Made by a program: the position numbers and the translations under genes. The notes beneath the pieces are model-generated. The model saw only the letters and a list, made by a program, of their open reading frames with translations. It had not been told where the DNA came from and made no database searches. DNA of 64,000 bases from Congeria kusceri (lineage: Eukaryota > Mollusca > Bivalvia > Myida > Dreissenidae), in the NCBI GenBank assembly GCA_027627225.1, contig CM051029.1, positions 18,609,656 through 18,673,655 of the forward strand, read 5' to 3'. Below, in pieces: positions 35,284 through 47,060 of the stretch (position 1 is its first letter; each line of letters opens with the position of its first letter).

Positions 35284-36150
35284 CTAAAAACAGAGAACCA
35301 GTCTCATAAGTCAAGAAAATGACAACGGGAGAAGTGGACTGGTCCCGCTGTATTCAAATATGCGAATATGATCTCATGAACTGCCTTAAAATAGAAAACC
35401 AGTCTTATAAGTACAGAAAATGACAACGGGAGAAGTGGACTGGTCCCGCTGTATTCGAATATGCGAATATGACTCTCCTGAACTGCCTTAAAATAGAAAA
35501 CCAGTCTTATAAAAAAAGAAAATGACAACGGGAGAAGTGGACTGGTCCCGCTGTATTCGAATATGACCCTCATGGACTGCCTAACAATAGAGAACGACTC
35601 TTATAAGTCAAGAAAATGACAATGGGAGAAGTGGACTGCCTTAAAAAAGAGAACCAGTCTCATAAGCCAAGAAAATGACAAGGGGAGAAGTGGACTGGTC
35701 CCGTTGTATTCGAATATTACCCTCATGGACTGCCTTAAAATAGACAACCAGTCTCCAAGGAAATGACAATGGGAGAAGTGGACTGGTTCTGTTACATTCG
35801 AATATGTGAATATGATCTCATGGACTGCCTTAAAAAAGAGAACCAGTCTCATAAGCCAAGAAAATGACAAGGGGAGAAGTGGACTGGTCCCATTGTATTC
35901 GAATATGACCCTCTTGGACTGCCTCAAAATAGACAACCAGTCTCATAAGTCAAGAATATGACAAGGGGAGAACTGGACGGGTCTTGTTGTATTTCAATAT
36001 GACCCTCAAGGACCACCTAAAAATAGAAAACCAGTCTCATAAGTCAATAGAAATAACAATGGGAGAAGTGGACTGGTCTTGTTGTATTCGAATATGACCC
36101 ACACAAACCACCTAAAAATAGACAACCAGTCTCACAAGTCAAGAATTATG
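35233..36150. repeat. Tandem array built from an exon edge and its 3' splice site (about 10 units)
   Basis: Units spaced 94-102 bp (one of 59, one of 88) each carry GGGAGAAGTGGACTGGTCCC, then TGTATTCGAATATGACCCTC, TGGACTGCCTTAAAATAGA and CCAGTCTCATAAGTCAAG. The first unit is the 5' part of core exon 1 plus its acceptor (exon border at 35,283). On the minus strand each unit keeps an acceptor-like TATTTTAAG or TTTTTAG before GCAGTCCATGAG. Some units carry an extra 8-base ATATGCGA insert. Confidence 0.95.
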
Positions 36151-36616
36151 ACGAGGGTGATAAATTGATTCCAAATTTGCCAGACTGCTTACTGTTGATT
36201 AATTATTATTTTCATGGTTCATCTGGAAATACCAAAAAGCATGTATTAGTAATATTTTATTTAGCAAACTATAAAGGTCCTTCCTCTCTGTTCCTCTCTG
36301 TTCAACAACGGCAATAGTGCCACTTCTTTTGTCACTTCTGAAATTTTATACATTTGTTAGAACATAATTATTTAGGCCAGGACTTTTTGATTTTACGGTT
36401 TACAAAACCGGCGAACGTAAATTTTCCGGAAGTGAAAAAAATAAAAATAAATATCATTATGATTTTTTTTTTACCGATGGGGGACGAAACGTTCAAATTT
36501 TCGAAATATTTTGAGTACGAATATAATAATTTGTTTTTGACGGTTTCACACTGTGATTGCCAATCGAGATCAACAAATTGTTCCGGAATTTCACGGACAA
36601 TTTTTTTAAGCAAGGC

Positions 36617-37235
36617 GTCCGCCGTTGTTTATGTACATGTATGCCATGTAAAACCCGTGTTTTCTACAAAAGAGTGCGAAATGTCTGCTGAAACACGACG
36701 TCACGTTCCACGCATGGAAAGCGTGTGTGTACCGATCATGTGCTTTACATACATACATTTGACAAGCATGCACGATGTGCATGAGGAAATTTTCCCGCCG
36801 TTTTGGCAGGAACAAAGCATGTATATAATATAAATATATTTTAATCTTTACAATTCACCAATTATTCAGTCAGTACTTTGTTTAACAGCTGTAACGATTA
36901 AAACAGTGTTAAAACACTAAATACATGCCTATATGTTGAATAAAAACGGCTCCATCAGTAGATCGAGTGTAACCTAAAGATTCGAGAACTACGAGAATAG
37001 TGGGTTTGGACATGACGTCACTGTGCGAATGTGATACGCACTGGACATAAACATCCGGAAAAAATCATTACTTTCAGTTTCGCAACAACAATGATGCTTT
37101 TGCTTTTAAAAGGCTAGAGGTATGCCGTTCAAACGGTGATGTTTCGTTTATTTCATTTCGTTTAAACTTGTACAAAAAAATGAAAACATCTTAGCCTTAA
37201 TTTTAATAGCTAAAACGCACCAGATAACGTCATTT
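36617..37235. repeat. Dispersed repeat E, copy 2 (inverted to 15.3 kb)
   Basis: Contains GTAAAACCCGTGTTTTCTAC, CACGTTCCACGCATGG, TTTTGCTTTTAAAAGGCTAG and CAAACGGTGATGTTTCGTTT, the reverse of the copy near 15,340-15,760. An open plus-strand frame of 159 codons across its left part is repeat-derived. Confidence 0.78.
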
Positions 37236-37905
37236 GACACATGACGCAAAAAAATTTGACGTACGGATACCCCTCCCTAACCCACCCCTCTCGGGATGGA
37301 GACGCCTAAAAAAATCCTGTGGAAGGCACTGGATGTATATTTTCAAGTGGCATTTGTAACAAATAATATCATTAGTTACAAGATTTTCTTGTGGGCACAT
37401 CAAAACGAGCATGTGGGGACAGACAGCTTTGTCTCGTATAAACTTAAAAGAAAAAGTCATGGTTGCATTTTGTTGATGATATATATTTTCGCGACACAAT
37501 AAGAATTTCTTATTTGCCTTGTATTTTGTTTCTGTCACAATTGTAATGCAATAATTTAACACACACTAGCAGTTCGTTTATATCTGATAAATTTCATATA
37601 TACATGAAGATTTAGCATTTACACAGAGTTGAATATTTAAAAAAAAAATTATGTTAAAACTGGTTTCTCTTTTTTAATAAGAATTAAGGCTTAATAAGAA
37701 TCCAGACAATTAACGTCATATTATTTGGACTTTTCTCTTGATATAGTTAAATTTAATATGTTTTTCGAGACCTCACAGCAATTATTTTCAAAATTTGCGT
37801 TGTGTGGTTAGATTAAGCTCGTTTTGCAAGGTCTGTGTTCGGGCAGTTGTCGATTCCAGTCCTGCACAGGTTAACTCGTCTTCTTTTAAAAAGGCATCTC
37901 ACTTT

Positions 37906-38112
37906 ACAGTTTGTAAATCCATACAAGTATACAACTTTGTGGTAAAATCTATTTTAATGATGCTGTTAAAATATATGCAGGCATCTATTACACTTATTTA
38001 CTCTGTAAAATTCATAAATACAAATGGTTAAACTGCATATGAAACATTGATGTAATAAAACAGTTTATACCATGTATGACGTCTTATTCTAACTTCACAT
38101 AATAGTGTGTTT
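37906..38112. mobile_element. Foldback element H, right-half fragment
   Basis: Matches 34,485-34,675: TAAATCCATACAAGTATACA, GTCTTATTCTAACTTCACAT and AATAGTGTGTT. Confidence 0.85.
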
Positions 38113-38888
38113 TAATGTTGATATTGTTACTAATTATGAATTGCTAACTGGAAATCGTTCGTTGTGTTAAGATTTGAACACTTTTCTTTCTTTTTCGACC
38201 TGCCAGTGGACATGTTCCACAAAAAATTTGGTAAACCAGATAAAAAAGGACTGGACTTACATTCATTTAAGGTATTTAAGGACTATACATTGGAAAATAA
38301 TTTAATTAAATTTGGGTATATATGCTTAAACTTTACAGAAAGTTGCATGCACTCAATAAATCCATGGCATAGAAAGAAACATGTTTTATTCTTGTCGTTC
38401 GTTGTTGCTTTTTTAACGACAGAAAGGTGCTGTATATTGAAACTTAATTCCAGATTTCATTAGTTTTCTTCATAATAAAAAATTATTCTCCTAGCCAGAA
38501 AAGACCTGCTATAAGATGAGGCTACAGGCAAAAATATCTTTCACAAGGATTTCAGACATTTAAGGATGCATATTCACAGTCGCGTGCTATCCAATTCTCA
38601 AATAACTATTTAAACTTCAGTGGCATCTTGATTGAACTCAATATTAAATGGCTTTCATTCATAAATGTGCGAGAGATCTCAGGATTGTCAAGAATAGTCT
38701 AATTCAGTCAAAATGCTACTTTAGCAAGTATTCGGGTAATTATTGTTATGATGCAATTTGATTGGGAATAATACAGGTTTTTGAGAAAGGGAATAAACAT
38801 TATACAAAACCCAAGTAACAAATCAATAATTCCCCTTACAAACCCGACTCCACACCTGACCTCCCTAATGCTTTGAACTCCAATTTAC

Positions 38889-40334
38889 CTCATCTTCAAA
38901 ATCCATTGCCTCAAATATTTCTACAGGATACTCCTCCATCTCATACAGAGAATTCCAAACCCGCAGTTTCCTCAACCAATATCGTGTATAATGTTTATGT
39001 ATAGTTTTACACTCTGTATGTTCTTCCGAACTGGACACGCTTTTATTTCTCCGTAATGGTTTTGGAGGCGCTTCAAATCGCACGACACTGTGTTTTTCAG
39101 TTTTGATGACCCCCACGGATAAACAAGACCGTAGTTTTGGCCTTTCACTTTTTGGGGTAGAAGTAACAGGAAAACCATAACCCACAGTTCCTTTGTGAAT
39201 TTTTGCAGCAAAATCATGGGCTAAAGGGTTTTCATGTTCAGCCTGTTCATATTTTGCTGGGCTTTCATCAACACCTTGTTCTATAGCAATCAAACTGTTT
39301 CTGTGCTTATTAACTGAATCTATCCGTTCAATCTCAGATTTTAGTTCATGCATTCTTTGAGCATTTTTTAAACTGACATCTTGCCTTTTTCTCTCTGTTT
39401 CCTCCTTTCCATCTAACTCTTCAATGTCTGCTTTGATGGTCTTCAGCTTTTGCTGCACATCTACGAACCTGTCCATATTTTTGTCTTCCAAACTTTCATC
39501 TTTGCTGGACACCTTCTGTGCATATCTGACAGTGTCAGAGTTAACTGTGTAGCTTTTGTGGCATTTCATGTTAGCATTTACATCAGTACTAATATATCCA
39601 AACAAATTTTGTATTTGGTCCCTTCTACCTTTTAAATTACATTTATTATACACATGTTTCCGTGATTTATTGCCTTCTTTACAATTAATGATTGTATTAA
39701 GCGCTTCATTTAGTCTTACACTATTGGTTTGATACTCACTGTTTGTATCAATGCCTTGATTTAGTTGAATAACATCAACTTTATGTTGATCTATTCTTTT
39801 ACTAACATGTTCAGGATCTTCATTAGTGACATTTCCAACCTTCCTGAGCTCTGCAGGCGAAGTATACTTCTGCTGTAAACACCTGACTGTTTTCACACAA
39901 GTCCCAATGTCTTGTTTGACATTTTCATCAATGCACATTGAACACTGGACACTGTTACACTTGGAAATCAGAAGTCTTCTAAGTTCAATATCTGGTGGAA
40001 GTATGTCAGCTTTTATGTCAATGTGCTCACTCTCTACAACATCTCCAGGAGGTACAAATATAACACAGCTTTTTGAATACTCGTTGGTTTTTGTTGGTCT
40101 CGGTAAAGAACTTAGGTGATCTAGAAACTTTATATCTGCGTTCACATCCTTTGATAAAGTTCGATAACAAGGTAGGCGCCTTATGCGTCGCCTTGTGGAA
40201 CACCTTCCAACATGTTTGGTAAAATCCTTGTCAGATTCAATATCATTAAATCCATTATGTGAACTATCAACATTTACATTTATAGAACCATTGTGTGATC
40301 CTATGCATATTTTCCTGAATATAGCTAGAGACAT
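38889..40334 (-). CDS. Long alternative N-terminal exon with coiled-coil stretch (482 codons)
   Basis: The frame is open from ATG at 40,334 for 482 codons to a donor (GATGAG|GTAAAT) at 38,888 in phase 0, compatible with the core exon at 35,283. An in-frame TAA lies three codons upstream of the ATG, so this is most simply a first coding exon. The peptide is charged and mostly disordered-looking. Near residues 290-345 it has a Lys/Glu-rich heptad-like stretch (VQQKLKTIKADIEELDG then MHELKSEIERID) that probably forms a coiled coil. A later part (residues about 395-435) is basic with Ser clusters (KPLRRNKSVSSSEEH), and the exon ends in an acidic segment (MEEYPVEIFEAMDFEDE). Cysteines cluster near residues 130-150 (CNSVQCSMCIDE). 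I recognise no named domain. A frame this long in AT-rich DNA is very unlikely by chance. Confidence 0.75.
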
Positions 40335-40483
40335 AATCTGGTCTTATGCCAATGTCTGTACTCAATCAAAAGCCTTGGCAAAGTCTATGAATCATGAAAA
40401 CTGAAGTCAATATCAAAAACTTCCCGTCAGTGAATATAAAACAATGTAAATGCATGTACATAGATTTATAACCAATGCACGGT

Positions 40484-40567
40484 CCTCATAAACAGCTGCT
40501 ATAAATGCACGGTCCTCATGAACGGCTGCTATAAATGCACGGTCCTCATAAACGGCTGCTATAAACA
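40484..40567. repeat. Tandem repeat, 30-bp unit, 3 copies
   Basis: GCACGGTCCTCATAAACGGC then TGCTATAAAT repeats three times with single differences. Confidence 0.95.
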
Positions 40568-42764
40568 ATGTTCAAAATTACATAATGTTGATTTCTACCA
40601 TTTTGCTGGCCTCAACAAGACTTAAGCTCCTCAAGTCTTTTGGCACAATAACCTTATTTTCTCATTCATAGAACTGTCTACACTTGAATATAATTTCCGT
40701 TTACATAAATGTTCAATATATTTGTATCCGACTTCAAGTATATCAACAATGAACAATGTGACACTTCATGAAAACGTCCTAAGAATTGGCAAACCACACA
40801 ACGGAAACTGTAAGAAGAGTATCTACAAATGTCTCATGATGTGCTAATTAATAATCTGTCAAAGTGTCGGTCAAACAATCATGGGAGATGAATGCTCAAT
40901 AATGATTCAATGACATTGTTAATGAGCTTGTACCCTTTGGTAACTAGGCAAGCACCCTAAGGCTGTATATAACTCACAAGAGCCGTCAGTTAATTCAATC
41001 TTTTATTGGGTAGCAGACACATTGTTTTGCATTCACTTACCTATTTTCAGCTATAAAAGTTATTGTTATAACAATTATGTCATACTTAAGTAGCCTTTGT
41101 TTAATGCAATAACTTCAATTGAGTGTATTCAGAAAATATGCATATAAATTACTATACAGACCAATTGATTCTTTGCAAATGGCCAGCTAAATTAACCAGC
41201 TGAAAAGTTTAAGTCCTAGATAACAGCTTTGACACGCGCGTTTCTCTCAATAACAATAAAGACACATGAAGAACTTAACGTTTACTACAAAATACATAAA
41301 ACATTTTACAAAAAATAAATTACTGGTCGACAATGTTCCTATTCTGCAACAAGAAAATTTAATGAGTGACAAGTGACACAAATTGTGTTCCAATTTAAAG
41401 TAGTATATATATAAAACATATTCTAAAGACCTTTACATAAAATGTCTAATTAATGAAACAGCAGTATATGTAGAATGTGATCAGAATGATTTGACCCAGA
41501 CTGATTCAGTTAGACTGAGTCTGAACCTCAGCAGATTTGCAGCCACAAACACAGCCATCAAAATAATAGTGATTTGTAACCTCAAGAGTCTGATATCTGT
41601 TATCACCCTATAGTCCATGTTTTTACAGGTAATAACTCAGGGTAAAACCAATTTTTTAAAATATGTCCTAAACTGCTTGTGCTCATGAGATAGGGAACTT
41701 GATCGCAACAAATTTCAAAATAAAATAAAAATAAAAAAGTTTTAAAGTTTATTTTTCATGAAATGTGTGGTTATTTTGATTATTTAATTATTAATATTTA
41801 TAACCTCATTTTTGTGTGCAAATTCAATAAGTGCTTTTCTATTTACGCACCCACCTGTAAAATACTATAAATTACTTGGAGGAAGAAAATGGACAATTTT
41901 GGGGGAAATGGAGGACATTTTGTCAGGGGAAACTGGCTTTGAACGGCACTAAAATTAGTGAAAAATCACTGAAACGAGACAATGTAGATGCACCGTATGA
42001 CAATGTGACAGCATGTTAATATAATGCGATAAACTAAGCAGATCTATTTATTTAGAGCACAACAAATATATGGTTACAACCTAACACTTACAATAATGAC
42101 CCGTTATCAAAAATGACTTGCCCTGTCAAGTGTATTACAAATATTCTGTTTGTTCTTTATGAACAATTTTTCACTCTCAACAGTGATAATGCTACCGTGG
42201 TTGCTGTTTTCTTTGAAACTCTGTAAGAAGACTTCAATAACAATATCTTCCTTTACCAGAAAAATGCTTTCTATTATTCCAAAAAGTATTCCTCACAGTT
42301 TTTCCCCTTGATTCTATGTTCCAATCACTAGCAGAATAAATAGTTTAAATATCAGAAGAGAAATAGCTAAAATTGTAACAAATTCATCCACTTCAATAAA
42401 CATGTGATGGGAATTTGTAAACTGCATAGAAATTGATACATGCATTGTGTAACCATGCAACAAATATTGTTAATTTAACGATAAAATAAGCCATACAAAC
42501 AAGTAAACATGCTTCAAACATTAAACTTTATTTAATACATGAATTCTTCTCCTCTAGCCAAATGCATGAAGCTGAAGTACTTATTTCATAAAATTCTATT
42601 TTTTACTGGAACACTTTTGGTGTCTTTTGATATGCCACTGGTGTCTAATTTTCTGTGCACTCTTTGTAATATTACTGCTTTAACTTTGTTAATTCTTTAT
42701 AGCTGTCACCTTCCAAATAAATATTGTTCCTTATCACTTTCAATTGTTTTGCTTACCTAATTCA

Positions 42765-43375
42765 TAACACTATCATCCTTTCATTTGCTTAAAAATTAAC
42801 AATCACATTTCTTTGAAGATAAACAAACCATAACCTTTGAAGCCTCGTTCAAAAACACTATCATCCTTTCATTTGCTTAAAAATTTACAATCACATTTCT
42901 CTGAAGCCTTATTCAAAAGCATCACCTTTTTCTTAGACTCCAGGTGTTCCTTTCACCTGCTATAACTCTTTTTACAGTTTATTTCTTCTTCTTTCATAAT
43001 ATTATCATCCTTTAATTATACTAAACATCTTTTACAATCAAGAAGAGTTCTGTGAGGTCTTTTAAGTCTTGTTCAAGTGCATCACCCTTTTCTCAAACTT
43101 CATTCATTCCTTTCACCTTTTATATCTCCTTTTTAATTATATATTTCTTCAAAATGCTGAATCTTTCTAGATACAAGATACAAGAGATACAAGAAACGTT
43201 ATTTAACGTCTGCTTGTATATAACAGTAAAACATTAGCTATTCCAGTGCATCACCCTTTTCTCAGACTTAATGCGTACCTGTCACCATTATATCTCTTAT
43301 TTTATTGTTTATTTCTTCATCCTTTAACATATGATAAATATTTCTCAATCAGGAAGAGTTCTGCAAGGTCCAGTT
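42765..43375. repeat. Degenerate direct repeats beside the short membrane exon
   Basis: CACTATCATCCTTTCATTTG recurs at 42,768 and 42,855. TGCATCACCCTTTTCTCA with a CCTTTCACCTTTTATATCTC-type follow-on recurs through 43,375. The period is irregular (about 90-160 bp). Confidence 0.7.
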
Positions 43376-43415
43376 CCAGAGCACCACCCTCTTAGACTTC
43401 ATGTGTTCCTTTTAC

Positions 43416-43529
43416 CTTCTGTATCTCAATTTCAGCCTTTGTGCCGTTGTTCAAGACATACTCAGTCATGTAAACCAGCAAGGCCAGCAGGCCCATGAAT
43501 GCAAGAAATATGAACAGGTCCAGCTCCAT
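43416..43529 (-). CDS. Candidate short first exon encoding a membrane anchor (38 codons)
   Basis: An ATG at 43,529 in a strong start context (TACCATGG) opens a 38-codon frame ending at a donor (CAGAAG|GTAAAAG) in phase 0, which fits the first core exon at 35,283. The peptide begins MELD, has a hydrophobic segment of about 17 residues (LFIFLAFMGLLALLVYM), then TEYVLNNGTKAEIEIQK. An NGT sequon follows the membrane segment. An in-frame stop lies 12 codons upstream of the ATG, as expected of a first exon. If spliced to the core it would give a membrane-tethered exchange factor of about 685 residues plus the missing C-terminus. The assignment rests on open frame, start context and phase. The frame is short enough to arise by chance, and an unrelated gene is possible. 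Confidence 0.45.
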
Positions 43530-44368
43530 GGTACGTCCAGGTCTCTCAGTCGCCGAGTTCACTTAAATTTCGTATCTGACTGTGTCGTCAGTAATTCCTG
43601 TTAGCACAAATACTTCAGTTTCAGATTTCAGTAGAATTTCTAATACAACGCGTGTTCTCTTATCCAGTTGTGTTCTTGTTAATAACAATCATTCCTGTTA
43701 TGAAGAGAACTCTTTCCTGTCTTGTATCAACATTTTTATGTAAAATAAATATGGTTAAAACAAACACTCCTTGATTAGAGTTCTCAGTTCACTTCTTTTC
43801 CTTTTTATGCAATTTTTATCCACAAATTGAAAACTAATCCTAGCAAATGTTTGCACTTTTTATACAAATGATTTTGCTTTCACTTTCAACAATAACTGAA
43901 CAAAACACCATGAAATTATGGCAGCAAACCCATCAGATAACTGGTACAAGAATTACACAAAAAGGCCTGGTACTGTATTTGCGGCTTGTATTAGAAATAC
44001 ACCTTAGAAACTGAATATAAAATTAACTATATTTAATTAATTATGAGGAAGTGTGGCCATTTAATACACACATTTCCTCATACAGACCATACCCTAGGGG
44101 TTGAAAATAAAGTCACTTGTATAACAGAAAGCAACATGTCAAAACACATTACATAGTCACTAAAACATGTATATGAATAATTTGTTCACTATCTTGTTGT
44201 ATTTTTTTTGTTTAGCATATGAATGTTTCAGTAATGAAACATGAGATACTATGAATGGTACTAAGCAATTAACATACAAAGAAAGAAGAAACATTCGTAC
44301 ATTTAAACACATATATGCAATTAAGCAAACATATACAATTAAAATCAAAATAAGAAGTTTATTTTTCT

Positions 44369-44748
44369 TAGGCGTAAAAAAAAAATGTTTGTTTCAGGTA
44401 AACCGACCTACCCTAAAAAAATGCCCCGACCCTAAGAACATTGTATTGGTCTGTCAGATTGATTTTTGTTTTATTTACCTTTTTCAATAAATAAATGTGT
44501 TTTGGATAAATTAGTGTTTTGTTTTGATAGTATCCACTTATAAACAATTTTTAAGGATATTACTGATATGTTTTGAATAAAGGATATTACTGATATGTTT
44601 TGAATATTTATTCAGTTTTAGAATCTTCAAGTTGACCATTTACCAAAATAAAAAAAATAAAAATAAAAATATAAAAAATCCCGACCTACCTACCCTACTT
44701 TTTTTGGGCATGTTACCTGAAACAAACATATTTTTTGTTACGCCTTAC
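44369..44748. mobile_element. Foldback element D, full copy
   Basis: Ends TAGGCGTAAAAAAAAAATGT and GTTTGTTTCAGGTAA at the left, with complement TTACCTGAAACAAACATATT and TTACGCCTTA at the right. It has internal inverted CCGACCTACC blocks and a local duplication of AAGGATATTACTGATATGTT. Confidence 0.9.
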
Positions 44749-44889
44749 TTAACAGCTGTTTGGCTAGTGAAAATATCATGCTTTCAAAGAGCTTAACATA
44801 CAAGGAAATCACTGCTTCAATGTGTTATGTAGCGAAGTAGAAACAACTGCTGAGTGGTCCAAACAAAGTAAGCGGAACAGCAAGGGCCT

Positions 44890-47060
44890 TAATCAAGTAA
44901 GTATAACTTTAAAAGGTTCTACCAAAGTGAGCATAACTGATATTGACCAAAGTAAAGAAAGCATTACTCAAAGGTCTCACCTTAGCATAACATAGAGATA
45001 TTCTGCACAGTAAGCATAACTTATATTGACCAAAATAAAGAAAGCATAACTCAAAGAGGTCCCACCTTAGCATAACTTAGAGAGATTCTACACAGTAAGC
45101 ATAATTGATACTGACCAAATTGAAGAAAGCATAACTCAAAGAGGTCCCACCTTAGCATAACTTAGAGAGATTCTGCACAGTAAGCATAACTGATAGTGAC
45201 CAAAATAAAGAAAGCATAACTCAAAGAGGTCCCACCTTAGCATAACTTAGAGAGATTCTACACAGTAAGCATAATTGATACTGACCAAAATAAAGAAAGC
45301 ATAACTCAAAGAGGTCCCACCTTAGCATAACTTAGAGAGATTCTGCACAGTAAGCATAACTTATATTGACCAAAATATAAAAAAGCATAACTCAAAGAGG
45401 TCCCACCTTAGCATATCTTAGAGAGATTCTACACAGTGAGCATAACTTATATTGACCAAATTAAAGAAAGCATAACTCAAAGGAGTCCCACCTAAGCATA
45501 ACTTAGAGAGATTCAACACAGTAAGTTAACTGATATTGACCAAAATAAAGAAAGCATAACTCAAAGGAGTCCCACCTTAGCATAACTTAGAGAGATTCTA
45601 CACAGTGAGCATAACTGATATTGACCAAAATAAAGAGGTCCCACCTTAGCATAACTTAGAGAGATTCTACACAGTAAGTAAACTGATATTGACCAAAATA
45701 AAGAAAGCATAACTCAAAGAGGTCCCACCTTAGCATAACTTAGAGAGATTCTACACAGTAAGTAAACTGATATTGACCAAAATAAAGAAAGCATAACTCA
45801 AAGGAGTCCCACCTTAGCATAACTTAGAGAGATTCTACACAGTGAGCATAACTGATATTGACCAAAATAAAGAGGTCCCACCTTAGCATAACTTAGAGAG
45901 ATTCTACACAGTAAGTAAACTGATATTGACCAAAATAAAGAAAGCATAACTCAAAGGAGTCCCACCTTAGCATAACTTAGAGAGATTCTACACAGTAAGT
46001 AAACTGATATTGACCAAAATAAAGAAAGCATAACTCAAAGAGGTCCCACCTTAGCATAACTTAGAGAGATTCTACACAGTAAGTAAACTGATATTGACCA
46101 AAATAAAGAAAGCATAACTCAAAGGAGTCCCACCTTAGCATAACTTAGAGAGATTCTACACAGTAAGTAAACTGATATTGACCAAAATAAAGAAAGCATA
46201 ACTCAAAGAGGTCCCACCTTAGCATAACTTAGAGAGATTCTACACAGAAAGTTAACTGATATTGACCAAATTAAAGAAAGCATATCTCAGGGGTGTGGAA
46301 ATCCTATGTCCGACTTGTCCGACGCGGGTTATTTTACTGTCGGACAAGTGCATTTTTCATGTCTACTTGTCCATGGACAAGTACAATTTTAGGGTGTAAA
46401 GATGATGTTTAAGTTGGAAGATATTTATCATACTATTATATCCGTATACATTTGAATGAGAAATTGTGTTTTATTCATAATTAAATGAAAAAAATTATCA
46501 GGAAGGCCTGGAATAAAAACTCAATTTTTCTTTGGACAAGTGACTGTTGTTTGTGGACCAGTAGATTTTTGCAGTGAACTTGTCCATGGACAAGTAAACG
46601 ACATTGATATTTCCACACCGCTGCATAACTCAAATAGGTCCCATCTTAGCATAACTAAGAGAGATTCTACACAGAAAGCATAATTGATATTGACCAAATA
46701 AAAGAAAACATAACTCAAAGAGGTCCCACCTTAGCATAACTTAGAGAGAGATTTTAGACAGTAAACATAACTGATATTGACCAAAGTAAAGAAAGCATAA
46801 CTCAAAGCGGTCCCACCTTAGCATAACTTAGAGATTTTACACAGTAAGCATAACTGATATTGACCAAAGTAAAAAAGGCATAACTGAAAGAGGTCCCACC
46901 TTAGCATAACTTAGAGAGATTCTGCCAAATGAAGCTAACTGATATTGACCAAAGAAAAGAAAGCATTCCTCAAAAAGGTCCCACCTTAGCATAAATAAGA
47001 GAGATTCTACCAAAGAAAACACAAGATTTCACTAAAGTATGCATAACTCAAAGAGGTCCC
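44890..47060. repeat. Tandem array, about 85-bp unit, about 20-25 copies, interrupted
   Basis: Units read AAAGCATAACTCAAAGAGGT, CCCACCTTAGCATAACTTAG, AGAGATTCTACACAGTAAGC and ATAACTGATATTGACCAAAA. Between about 45,500 and 46,260 GAGGTCCC and GGAGTCCC variants tend to alternate and two short units recur, indicating higher-order amplification. Edges are more diverged. It is interrupted at 46,290-46,622 by a foldback element. Confidence 0.95.
46290..46622. mobile_element. Foldback element I inserted in the 85-bp array
   Basis: Ends GGGGTGTGGAAAT and ATTTCCACACCGCTG are inverted. Inner blocks CTTGTCCATGGACAAGTA are self-palindromic and occur on both sides. Flanks read GCATATCTCA and GCATAACTCA, a candidate 10-bp target duplication (though the array itself contains this word). 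A related copy is at 61,714-62,052. Confidence 0.88.

Larger units (their letters stand above)
35284..38888 (-). other. Intron between the 482-codon exon and core exon 1
   Basis: Holds the exon-edge array (to 36,150), dispersed repeat E copy 2, and a partial foldback H (37,906-38,112). Bases 37,240-37,900 and 38,115-38,860 are AT-rich without a recognised feature. Confidence 0.75.
40335..43415 (-). other. Region between the 482-codon and 38-codon exons
   Basis: Holds a 30-bp repeat (40,484-40,567) and a cluster of partial direct repeats (42,765-43,375; ATCATCCTTTCATTTGCTTA and CATCACCCTTTTCTCA blocks). The rest, including 40,570-42,760, is AT-rich with no recognised gene. A promoter for the 482-codon exon would lie just above 40,334 but I see no clear core elements. 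Confidence 0.7.

Noticed and set aside
35304..35936. Two minus-strand frames with FEYSGTSPLLPLSFS repeats
   Set aside because: They are off-frame translations of the exon-edge array; the real exon uses another frame and ends at 35,283.
36354..36833. Plus-strand frame of 159 codons
   Set aside because: It overlaps dispersed repeat E and has low-complexity AT-rich codons; no similarity that I recognise.
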